Made by a program: the position numbers and the translations under genes
Notes under the pieces: generated by a model
What the model was told of the DNA's origin: nothing
Seen by the model: only the letters and a program-made list of their open reading frames with translations
Database searches by the model: none
Shown here: positions 43,779 through 50,935 of the stretch, piece by piece
Numbering within the stretch: the first letter of the stretch is position 1
How the letters are laid out: the number at the start of each line of letters is the position of its first letter
Assembly: GCF_004353505.1 (NCBI RefSeq)
Contig: NZ_SMNQ01000029.1
Span: forward strand, 1-61,863
From: Streptomyces sp. WAC05374
Lineage (GTDB): Bacteria; Actinomycetota; Actinomycetes; Streptomycetales; Streptomycetaceae
Direction of reading: 5' to 3'
Length of the DNA: 61,863 bases

Positions 43779-43944
43779 GAACTTATGTGGTCGGTGAATC
43801 TTCCTGATGCGCGATCAACTCGCCCGGTTGTGCCCGATTGTGGGCCAGTACATCCCGGCCGCATCCAGTTAATGATCAGTAGGAACAGCTTGGAATCTCG
43901 AGCCCGCGTCTATTAACGTTCGATAACGCAGCGCGGTCGTCCCA

Positions 43945-44097
43945 GCCGTCGCAAGAGACGGCACCGTGCGCGTGCGCCGAATTCCGTGAGGGAACCGGGG
44001 AACCACCTTTTGGGGTGAATCGGGCCGAACCTGGCCCGTAGGAGACCTTCCTGCTCCGAACCCGTCAGCTAACCCGGTAGGCGAGAAGGAAGGAAAG
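43945..44097 (+). ncRNA. c-di-AMP (ydaO/yuaA-type) riboswitch
   Basis: The leader carries the conserved core of this riboswitch class in order: GAGGGAACCGGGGAACCA (~43988-44005), TTTTGGGGTGAATC (~44008-44021), the variable hairpin GGGCC...GGCCC, GTAGGAGACCTTCC, CCGAACCCGTCAGCTAACC (~44056-44074) and GGTAGGCGAGAAGGAA. This element binds cyclic di-AMP and in Streptomyces lies before cell-wall hydrolase genes such as rpfA, lowering expression when c-di-AMP is high. It directly precedes an M23 endopeptidase gene, the expected target type. It ends close to the AGGAAAGGAG ribosome-binding site. GATAAC (43922-43927) could be the -10. Confidence 0.93.
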
Positions 44098-44109
44098 GAG
44101 TGCGCCTCC

Positions 44110-45204
44110 GTGGCGTCCAACAGGCCTGCCCCCGAAGCCCCGTACGGCTCGACCGTCTCGTTCCACACTTCGGGTGTCCCGGATGCCGCGCCCGTAAACG
44201 CGCAGTGGGAGGAATGGAACCCCACCGAGGAGACCGTCCGCCCCGTCCGTGGCCGGCACCGCATCGCCAAGCAGCGCGGCGGCCTGGCCCGTAGCTCCAC
44301 CGTCCTCGGCGTCGGCGTGATCGCGGCGGTCGGCGCGGGTGGCATGGCCACCGCGCAGGACAAGCCCGCGGTCTCCATATCCCTGCCCGACGTCGTCACC
44401 GACAACCTCCCGGACGCCGACTCCCTGCCCGGACTCGGCTCCCTGATGTCCGACGACGCGGGTGACTCCGGCGCCGACGAAGGCGCGACGGAGGCCGGGC
44501 CGCTCACCGCCGCCTCCGCCGACGCCACCGGGCAGCAGGGCGCGGACGCGGGCGAGGCCCTGCGCGCCCGCATCCTCCAGCAGGCCGAGCACCAGCAGGC
44601 GACCGCCGACGCGGAGGCGAAGGCCGCGGCCGAGGCGGCCGCCGCCGAACAGGCCGCCGCGCAGGCGAAGGCCCAGCAGACCGCCGCCGAGGAACTGGCC
44701 GCCAAGCAGGCCGCCGAGGAGAAGGCGAAGGCCGAGGCCGAGGCCGCCGCGGCGGCGAAGGCGGCCGAGGCGGCCGAGGCGGAGCGGCTGGCCAAGCTCG
44801 CCGGGAGCTGGTCCCTGCCGACCTCCTCGTACACGATCACCTCCACCTACGGCCAGGCCGGCAACATGTGGTCCTCCGGCTACCACACCGGCCTCGACCT
44901 GGCCGCGCCCACGGGCACGCCGGCCAAGGCGGTCCACGGCGGCACCATCAAGTCGGCCGGCTGGTCGGGCTCGTACGGCTACCGCATCGTCCTGGAGCTG
45001 GAGGACGGCACCGAGGTCTGGTACTGCCACCTGTCGTCCATGACGGTCGGCGCCGGGCAGACGGTCGCCACCGGCGAGACCATCGGCCGGGTCGGCGCCA
45101 CCGGCAACGTCACCGGTCCGCACCTGCACCTGGAGGTGCACACCCCGGGCGGCGACGGGATCGACCCGCTGGCGTGGCTGCGCGGCAAGGGCCTCACCGT
45201 CTGA
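44110..45204 (+). CDS. M23-family peptidoglycan endopeptidase with coiled-coil region
   Basis: The 364-residue protein has a membrane anchor or signal (SSTVLGVGVIAAVGAGGMATA, ~63-83), a ~90-residue Ala/Glu/Lys-rich coiled coil (~150-230) and a LytM/M23 domain. Zinc ligands are visible as H and D in YHTGLDLAAPTGTPAKAV (~258) and H-x-H in VTGPHLHLEVHTPGG (~338). WYCHLSSM is the usual partner His motif. It likely cuts stem-peptide bridges of the wall during growth or germination. GTG 44110 lies nine bases after AGGAAAGGAG. Expression is controlled by the c-di-AMP riboswitch immediately upstream. Confidence 0.94.
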   Translation: MASNRPAPEAPYGSTVSFHTSGVPDAAPVNAQWEEWNPTEETVRPVRGRHRIAKQRGGLARSSTVLGVGVIAAVGAGGMATAQDKPAVSISLPDVVTDNLPDADSLPGLGSLMSDDAGDSGADEGATEAGPLTAASADATGQQGADAGEALRARILQQAEHQQATADAEAKAAAEAAAAEQAAAQAKAQQTAAEELAAKQAAEEKAKAEAEAAAAAKAAEAAEAERLAKLAGSWSLPTSSYTITSTYGQAGNMWSSGYHTGLDLAAPTGTPAKAVHGGTIKSAGWSGSYGYRIVLELEDGTEVWYCHLSSMTVGAGQTVATGETIGRVGATGNVTGPHLHLEVHTPGGDGIDPLAWLRGKGLTV

Positions 45205-45230
45205 GCCCTGCCGCCTCGGAACCGAGGACC

Positions 45231-45273
45231 CCGGCAGCTCCGGCGGCACACCCCCCGACGCCGGAGCTGCCGG
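45231..45273. terminator. Hairpin terminator between M23 peptidase and PrsW-like genes
   Basis: The arms CCGGCAGCTCCGGCG and CGCCGGAGCTGCCGG flank a 13-base loop between convergent genes. Confidence 0.8.
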
Positions 45274-45279
45274 TCGTTC

Positions 45280-46608
45280 CTAGTACCGGTACGGGTTGTA
45301 GCCGCCGCCGTAGTTGAGGTACGGAGGCGGCGTCCACACCTTGCCGGTGGCCTGCGCCGCGTACGTCAGGGCGGGGCCCGCCACCTCCTTGCGCTGCCAC
45401 AGGTGGTGCAGCAGCTCCTGCTCGCGCGCCATGAAGTCCGCGCCCACCACGCCCCGGCGGGCCCGGTGGCGCAGGAACGCCAGCGACGTCGCGAACGCCT
45501 CGTACTCCCCGACCGCGCGGGCGGCCGCCGGACCGAAGCAGCGCGCCGCGTACCCGCGTGCCAGCCCGCGTGCCCGCATCGAGGCGAGCGCCAGCGGCTC
45601 CGCCGGGGTGAGCCAGCCCGCCGCGGCGTACGCCGGGAGCTCGCCCGATATCGTGCGCAGCTCCCGCTGCCGCGACCAGATCGCCAGCCACGTCAGCAGC
45701 CCGAACGCGGGCACCATGAACGCCCCGTACACGGCGTAGAACCCCCACGGCCCCAGCGCCGCCGAGCCGTTCCACAGCGCGTGCATGCCCATCGCCAGGG
45801 CGAGCCCCAGCAGCGGCAGCGCGACCCGGCGCACCCGCTTGCGGCGCGCGGTGATCGCGGCGATCCCGAAGCCGATGCCGGTCAGCACCGTGAACAGCGG
45901 GTGCGCGAACGGGGACATCACGATCCGTACGAAGAAGGTCGCGGCCGTGACGGACGCGAGCCCCGAGGCCCCGATCTGCTGGTCCTCCCCGAAGGCGTTG
46001 CCGAGGTAGAGGATGTTCTCGGTGAAGGCGAAGCCCGTGGCGGTGAACCCGGCGATGACGACACCGTCGACGATCCCGGTGAAGTCCCGTCTGCGGAAGA
46101 CGAAGATGAGCAGCACGGCGGCCGCCTTGGCGCTCTCCTCCACGATCGGCGCTATGACGGTCGCGCCGAGCGTGTCCGCGGACGACGGGTCGGCCGTGGC
46201 GGTGGCTATCCAGCGGGTCGCGAAGGTGTTGGCCACGATCGCGACGAGCGCGGCGGCGCACGCCCCCCACGCGAAGGCGAACAGCAGGTTCTTCCACGGG
46301 CCGGGCTCGACCCGGTCCAGCCAGCGGAACGCGGCCATCAGCAGCGGAACCGGCAGCAGGGCCAGGCCCAGGCCCACGAGGAAGCCCTCCGTGCCGGTCT
46401 GCTCCCGCACCAGGGCGAGGATCACCAGCCCGCACAGGGCGAGCACGATGACGACCGCGGAGGCCCGCACCACCTTGCTGCGCCACAGGGCGCGGCGGGG
46501 CTTGTAGCGCCAGCGGGCGCGCTCCGGCACGGCGTCGAACGACGGCTGTGGTTCATACGCCGGGACGGCCGGATACGGCGACTGGGCTTGCGCAGACGAG
46601 TGGGACAC
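45280..46608 (-). CDS. PrsW-family intramembrane metalloprotease
   Basis: The 442-residue protein has about eight transmembrane helices and the four PrsW motifs: IAPIVEESAKAAAV (EExxK, ~147), FAFTENILYL (~190), FAHPLFTVLTGIG (~225) and GMHALWNGSAAL (~265). PrsW in Bacillus cleaves an anti-sigma factor. The target here is unknown. The GTG at 46608 (VSHSSAQAQ) is chosen because TAGGGT lies seven bases upstream, a good leaderless arrangement. A longer in-frame GTG at 46638 has no better signal. The cytoplasmic C-terminal ~150 residues and Tyr-rich end (YGGGYNPYRY) are actinobacterial features. Confidence 0.9.
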   Translation of the reverse strand: MSHSSAQAQSPYPAVPAYEPQPSFDAVPERARWRYKPRRALWRSKVVRASAVVIVLALCGLVILALVREQTGTEGFLVGLGLALLPVPLLMAAFRWLDRVEPGPWKNLLFAFAWGACAAALVAIVANTFATRWIATATADPSSADTLGATVIAPIVEESAKAAAVLLIFVFRRRDFTGIVDGVVIAGFTATGFAFTENILYLGNAFGEDQQIGASGLASVTAATFFVRIVMSPFAHPLFTVLTGIGFGIAAITARRKRVRRVALPLLGLALAMGMHALWNGSAALGPWGFYAVYGAFMVPAFGLLTWLAIWSRQRELRTISGELPAYAAAGWLTPAEPLALASMRARGLARGYAARCFGPAAARAVGEYEAFATSLAFLRHRARRGVVGADFMAREQELLHHLWQRKEVAGPALTYAAQATGKVWTPPPYLNYGGGYNPYRY

Positions 46609-46687
46609 GCGATCGACCCTAACGACCGCCACTGACACTCCGCGACGGCATTGCTACCGGTGCGGGGGTCGTCACACGAGCCGGTCG

Positions 46688-47452
46688 TCACACCCGCCGG
46701 AACAGCAGGTCGTGCACCACGTGCCCCTTGTCGAGGCCCTGGCCCTCGAACCGGGTGAGCGGCCGGAAGGCGGGGCGGGGCGCGTAGCCGCCGCCGGGCT
46801 CGGTGTTGGCGAAGCCGGGGTGCGCGGTGAGCACCTCCAGCATCTGCTCGGCGTACGGCTCCCAGTCCGTGGCGCAGTGCAGCACGGCGCCGGGCTTCAT
46901 CCGGGTGGCCACCAGGTCCAGGAACTCCGGCTGGATCAGCCGGCGCTTGTGGTGCCGCTTCTTGGGCCAGGGGTCGGGGAAGTACACGCGGACGCCGTCG
47001 AGGGCGTCGGGCGTGAGCATCTCGCGCAGCAGGATGATCGCGTCGCCGTTGGCCACGCGTACGTTGGTCAGGCCGGCCTTCTCGGCGAGGGCCAGGAGGT
47101 TGCCCTGGCCGGGCGTGTGCACGTCCACGGCGAGGATGCCGGTCGAGGGGTCGTCGGCGGCCATCTGCGCGGTCGCCTCGCCCATGCCGAACCCGATCTC
47201 CAGCACGACCGGCAGCCCGCCGAACATCTCGGCCGGGTCGAGCGTGCGCCGGCCGTCGATGTCCAGCCCCCACACGCCCCACAGCCGCCGCAGCGCGTCG
47301 CCCTGCCCGGGCGTGACACGGCTGCGCCGGGGCTGGAAGCTGCGGATGCGCCGCTCGAAGTGCGACCCGGCGGGATCGGGCGCGGGTCCTTCGGGGAAGC
47401 GGGGCTCACCCTTGGGCCGGCGGGGCGAGGCGGTTTCACGGGATTCAGACAC
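46688..47452 (-). CDS. trmB: tRNA (guanine-N7-)-methyltransferase
   Basis: TrmB adds the m7G at position 46 in the variable loop of many tRNAs, using S-adenosylmethionine. The 254-residue protein has the AdoMet motif LEIGFGMGEATAQMA (~85-99), NVRVANGDAI, and the family signature VRVYFPDPWPKKRHHKRRLIQ (~153-173). The C-terminal TRFEGQGLDKGH is also typical. The first ~50 residues are an actinobacterial extension. GTG 47452 is the only good start. It is separated from the PrsW-like gene by 79 bp and could be transcribed independently. Confidence 0.96.
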   Translation of the reverse strand: MSESRETASPRRPKGEPRFPEGPAPDPAGSHFERRIRSFQPRRSRVTPGQGDALRRLWGVWGLDIDGRRTLDPAEMFGGLPVVLEIGFGMGEATAQMAADDPSTGILAVDVHTPGQGNLLALAEKAGLTNVRVANGDAIILLREMLTPDALDGVRVYFPDPWPKKRHHKRRLIQPEFLDLVATRMKPGAVLHCATDWEPYAEQMLEVLTAHPGFANTEPGGGYAPRPAFRPLTRFEGQGLDKGHVVHDLLFRRV

Positions 47453-47595
47453 AATGACCGAAGTCTACGGCGCCCCCGGGACGGCGGGCATCGCCCGGGC
47501 GCGCTCCCGGCCTCTCCCGTGCTCCCGGCCTCCCTCCGCGCGGCCGGCATCCCCCCGTGCTCCCGGCACCCCCGGCCCGCGCCCCGCCGGCGGCG

Positions 47596-48813
47596 TCAGT
47601 CCAGGTGCGCCAGCGCCCGCCGGGCGACCTCGCGGCCGATGGGGAGGGAGGCGGTCGCCGCGGGGGACGGGGCGTTCAGCACGTGGACCGTCCGGCGGGC
47701 CTCGCGGATCAGGAAGTCGTCGACCAGGGTGCCGTCCCGCAGGACGGCCTGCGCCCGGACGCCCGCCGGGGCGCGGTGCAGGTCCTCGGGGACCACCTCC
47801 GGGAGCAGGCGCCGCACCGCCTCGGTGAACGCCCGCTTCGAGGCCGACCGGTGCAGCTCACCGGCGCCGTACCGCCAGTGGCGGCGGGCGATGTGCCAGG
47901 AACCGGGCCACGCCAGGGTCCCGGCCAGCTCGCCGGGCCGGACGACCGTCCAGTCGTACCCCTCGCGGCTCAGCGCGGGCACCGCGTTCGGCCCGAGGTG
48001 GACGCCTCCGTCGATGCCGCGCGTCAGGTGCACGCCCAGGAACGGGAACGCCGGATCGGGCACCGGATACACCAGGCCCCGCACCAGCTCCGGCCGGCCC
48101 AGCTCGTAGTACTCGCCCCGGAACGGCACGATCCGCATCTCCGGGTCGTCGCCCGCCAGCCGCGCCACCCGGTCGCAGTGCAGCCCCGCGCAGTTCACCA
48201 GCACCCGGCCCCGCACGACCGCCCTGGACGCCGTCCGCACGGCGACGCCCCAGGGGCGGCGGTCCACGGCGGTGACCTCCGCCCCGTACCGGATCTCGGC
48301 GCCGGACGCCTCCGCGAGCTGCGCGGCCACCGCGCCGTAGTCGCACACGCCGGTGGTGCCGACGTGGATCGCGGCCAGGCCGCGCACGTGCGGTTCGTAC
48401 GCGGTGATCTGCGCCGGGCCCAGCTCGCGGACCGGAATGCCGTTCTCCCGGCCGCGCTGGACCAGCGCGTGCAGCCGGGGCAGCTCGGCCCGCTCGGTGG
48501 CGACGATCAGCTTGCCCGTGACCTCGTGCGGCAGCCCGTACTCGGCGCAGAACTTCACCATCTCGGCCGCGCCCCGCACCGCGTACCGCGCCTTGAGCGA
48601 GCCCGGCCGGTAGTAGATCCCGCTGTGGATCACGCCGCTGTTGCGCCCGGTCTGGTGCCGCGCCGGGCCGTGCTCCTTCTCCAGCACCACCACCCGTGTG
48701 CCCGGGGCGGCGCGCGTGATCGCGTACGCCGTCGACAGCCCGACGATCCCGCCGCCGATCACGAGCACGTCGCAGTCGAACCGGCCGAAGCCCATACCGC
48801 CGTACGCGGACAC
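47596..48813 (-). CDS. lhgO: L-2-hydroxyglutarate oxidase
   Basis: LhgO oxidises L-2-hydroxyglutarate to 2-oxoglutarate with FAD, passing electrons to the membrane quinone pool. The 405-residue DAO-fold flavoprotein has FAD motif VLVIGGGIVGLSTAYAI (~13-29), RNSGVIHSGIYYRPGSLKARY (~55-75, characteristic of LhgO), and the end PSPAATASLPIGREVARR. GTG 48813 is chosen because GGGAGG lies eight bases upstream. The ATG five codons later (MGFGRF) is also possible. There is no other metabolic gene of the pathway adjacent. Confidence 0.92.
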   Translation of the reverse strand: MSAYGGMGFGRFDCDVLVIGGGIVGLSTAYAITRAAPGTRVVVLEKEHGPARHQTGRNSGVIHSGIYYRPGSLKARYAVRGAAEMVKFCAEYGLPHEVTGKLIVATERAELPRLHALVQRGRENGIPVRELGPAQITAYEPHVRGLAAIHVGTTGVCDYGAVAAQLAEASGAEIRYGAEVTAVDRRPWGVAVRTASRAVVRGRVLVNCAGLHCDRVARLAGDDPEMRIVPFRGEYYELGRPELVRGLVYPVPDPAFPFLGVHLTRGIDGGVHLGPNAVPALSREGYDWTVVRPGELAGTLAWPGSWHIARRHWRYGAGELHRSASKRAFTEAVRRLLPEVVPEDLHRAPAGVRAQAVLRDGTLVDDFLIREARRTVHVLNAPSPAATASLPIGREVARRALAHLD

Positions 48814-48883
48814 CTGTGCCACCTCCCACCCCAGATAGTGCACTGGCCCACTGACAACGGCGATAAACCAGGTGGGACGTGGC

Positions 48884-50320
48884 TCACGCCGGAGCCATCA
48901 GCAGCGGGCGCGCCCGCTCCCGCAGCTCCGCCACCCTCGGCTCGTCCCCGTACGGCTCCAGCCGGTGCAGCAGGTCCCGTACGTACTCGGTGGTACGCGC
49001 CGAGGAGATCCGCCCGGCCACCTCCACCGCGCGCGTGCCGGCGGCGCAGGCCGCGTCCAGGTTGCCCGACTCCAGCTCGGCGACGGCGCTGACGACCAGC
49101 CGTAAACCGTGCGAGCGGACGTACTCCTCCGTCGGCCGCGACAGGGCCTGCTCCGTGAAGCGGCGCACCTGGCGCGGGGCCTTGAGGTCCCGATAGCACT
49201 CCGCCGCGTCCGCGCAGAACCGGTCGTAGGAGTAGAAACCCAGCCAGGACGGGTCCGCGTCGCCCTCCCGCGACCGCTCCAGCCAGCCCTCGGCGGCCCG
49301 CAGCGCCGCCCCGGCGGAGGCGCCGTCACCGGCCTTGGCGTGCGCCCGGGCCTCCACCAGCCGGAAGAAGGACATGGTCCGCGCGGTGGCCAGGCCCCGG
49401 TTGCGCTCCAGGGCCGCCTGCGCCAGGTCCACGCCCTCGTCGGCGAAGCCCCGGTAGGTGGCCTGGAGCGACATCGACGCCAGCACGTACCCGCCCAGCG
49501 GCACGTCGGCGGCCGCCCGCGCGAGCCGCAGCGCCTGGATGTAGTACCGCTGGGCGGCCTCCTGCTGGCCCGTGTCGAAGGCCATCCAGCCCGCCAGTCT
49601 GGTCAGCTCGGAGGTCGCCCCGAACAGCGCACGGCCCACCTCGTCCGAGTACGACCCGAGCAGCAGCGGTGCCGCGTCCACCCGCAGGCACTCGGGCACC
49701 ATCGACGAACGCCAGTCCCCGCCGCCGTACTTGGAGTCCCAGCGGCGCGCGTCCTCCGCCGCCTCCCGCAGCTTCGCCACGTCGCTGTGGCCCACCCGGA
49801 CCGCGCCCGCCTCGTCGGCGGCGCCGTCCGGCGCGGCCGCCACCGACCGCTCCACGGAGGAGTCCGCCGGGGTTATCAGCCACCGGGAGGCGGGCGTCGC
49901 ATAGGCGCTGACCGCGAAGGAACCGGCCAGCGACTGCCAGATCCCGCCACCGCCGGCCCGCCGCCCGGCCAGGTCCAGCCGGTACAGGTCGGTCGCCGAC
50001 TTCACCGCCTCGCCCACGTCGCGCGGGAAGGCCAGCCCCACCTCGGGCGCCGGGTCGGCGTCGGCGAGGCCGATCTCGTGCAGCGGGACCGGACGGCCCA
50101 GCTTCTGCCCGATCGCGGCCGCGATCAGGTGCGGTGCGGCGCCCTGCGGCACCATGCCCTTCGACACCCACCTGGCCACCGACGTCTTGTCGTACCGAAG
50201 GGTCAGACCGCGCTGCGCCCCGAGGTCGTTGACCCGCCGGGCCAGGCCGGCGTTGCTGATTCCCGCGAGGGCGAGAACGGTGCCGAGCTTCTCGTTCGGC
50301 CCGCGTTGCTCCCTGGACAT
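48884..50320 (-). CDS. NsdA-like regulator: helix-turn-helix plus TPR repeats
   Basis: The 478-residue protein has an N-terminal XRE-like segment (PNEKLGTVLALAGISNAGLARRVNDLGAQRG, ~8-38, then TSVARWVSKGMVP) and a long C-terminal array of helical TPR-like hairpins (RYYIQALRLARAAADVPLGGYVLASMS, ALERNRGLATARTMSFFRLVEARAHAKAGD, in parts). This build is found in Streptomyces regulators of sporulation and antibiotic production such as NsdA, and the S. coelicolor gene at this locus is annotated as sporulation-associated, as I recall. ATG 50320 follows GAGGGGTGGCGC. DNA targets are unknown. Confidence 0.82.
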   Translation of the reverse strand: MSREQRGPNEKLGTVLALAGISNAGLARRVNDLGAQRGLTLRYDKTSVARWVSKGMVPQGAAPHLIAAAIGQKLGRPVPLHEIGLADADPAPEVGLAFPRDVGEAVKSATDLYRLDLAGRRAGGGGIWQSLAGSFAVSAYATPASRWLITPADSSVERSVAAAPDGAADEAGAVRVGHSDVAKLREAAEDARRWDSKYGGGDWRSSMVPECLRVDAAPLLLGSYSDEVGRALFGATSELTRLAGWMAFDTGQQEAAQRYYIQALRLARAAADVPLGGYVLASMSLQATYRGFADEGVDLAQAALERNRGLATARTMSFFRLVEARAHAKAGDGASAGAALRAAEGWLERSREGDADPSWLGFYSYDRFCADAAECYRDLKAPRQVRRFTEQALSRPTEEYVRSHGLRLVVSAVAELESGNLDAACAAGTRAVEVAGRISSARTTEYVRDLLHRLEPYGDEPRVAELRERARPLLMAPA

Positions 50321-50670
50321 GCGCCACCCCTCGACCCACAGAACGGCCGCCGCGACGCCAGGCATAGGCGCGCGGCATTCGTAAACCCAGCGTAGTTCGC
50401 CGCATCCCCACCGTTAAGGGGCGGTGTTCCGTATGGCGAGATGTTGTGCGTTCGTCCGGCCGCGCGGGCGGCTCGTGCCGGGACGCGCCCGGCCGTCGTG
50501 CTCTCACCGTGCCCTCGCCGTGCTCCGGGCGTGTGGCCGTGCGCCCGCCCGTGCGCTCTGCCCGGTGCGGCGGGGGAGCGCTTCCATGGGTGCTGCGTGG
50601 GTCGGCCCGCCGTACTGGAAGCGGTGGGCTGGGGGACACCGCCGCCTCAATCCCCGCGGGTGGCGGACCG

Positions 50671-50699
50671 GTCCGGGAGGCGGACAGCGCCTCCCGGAC
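50671..50699. terminator. Strong hairpin in the intergenic region before the asparagine-synthase-like gene
   Basis: Eleven perfect pairs around a seven-base loop. It lies between divergent genes, so it is not an obvious gene terminator. It may be an attenuator or the end of an unrecognised small transcript. Confidence 0.45.
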
Positions 50700-50717
50700 T
50701 GAGCTTGTGAGTAGGTG

Positions 50718-50726
50718 TGTGGACAA
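50718..50726 (-). promoter_or_regulatory. Perfect DnaA box (reverse orientation)
   Basis: TGTGGACAA is the complement of TTGTCCACA, the preferred DnaA-binding nonamer of Streptomyces. Intergenic. Confidence 0.65.
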
Positions 50727-50910
50727 ATGTACGGTTAGGGCGGGCGCGGAGATTGGCTGAATGATGCCCATCGGCCGGTCGGCCGAACCTTCCCTCCTAC
50801 CGTGACCAACTGGCCAATGCCAGGGGCGCGTTCCCATTTCACGGGGCGCGGCCCGTAGCCCCTCCTGTGCGCCGTTGTCGTGGCAGCATGTCTCCGTCGG
50901 GAGTGCTGAG

Positions 50911-50919
50911 TTGTCCACA
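50911..50919 (+). promoter_or_regulatory. Perfect DnaA box (forward orientation)
   Basis: TTGTCCACA followed by GGCTGTGGAGG, which carries a weak inverted half-match. It lies 17 bp before the chosen start of the next gene. Confidence 0.65.
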
Positions 50920-50935
50920 GGCTGTGGAGGCGGCG

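Larger units (their letters stand above)
50321..50935. other. 615-bp intergenic region with DnaA boxes and a hairpin
   Basis: No gene is convincing here. Three overlapping plus-strand frames of 90-100 codons (50424-50760) have Arg/Gly/Pro composition of random GC-rich DNA and no ribosome-binding site. The region contains two perfect DnaA boxes (50718-50726 and 50911-50919) and a perfect 11-bp hairpin at 50671-50699 (GTCCGGGAGGC/GCCTCCCGGAC). It must also hold the divergent promoters of the TPR regulator and asparagine-synthase-like genes. Confidence 0.6.

Noticed and set aside
50424..50760. Three overlapping ~90-100-codon plus-strand frames, considered as a precursor peptide for the asparagine-synthase-like protein
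   Set aside because: Composition is random GC-rich, there is no Shine-Dalgarno site, no leader/core pattern (such as a Gly/Cys/Ser1 with Asp/Glu 7-9) and no leader-peptidase or RRE gene nearby.
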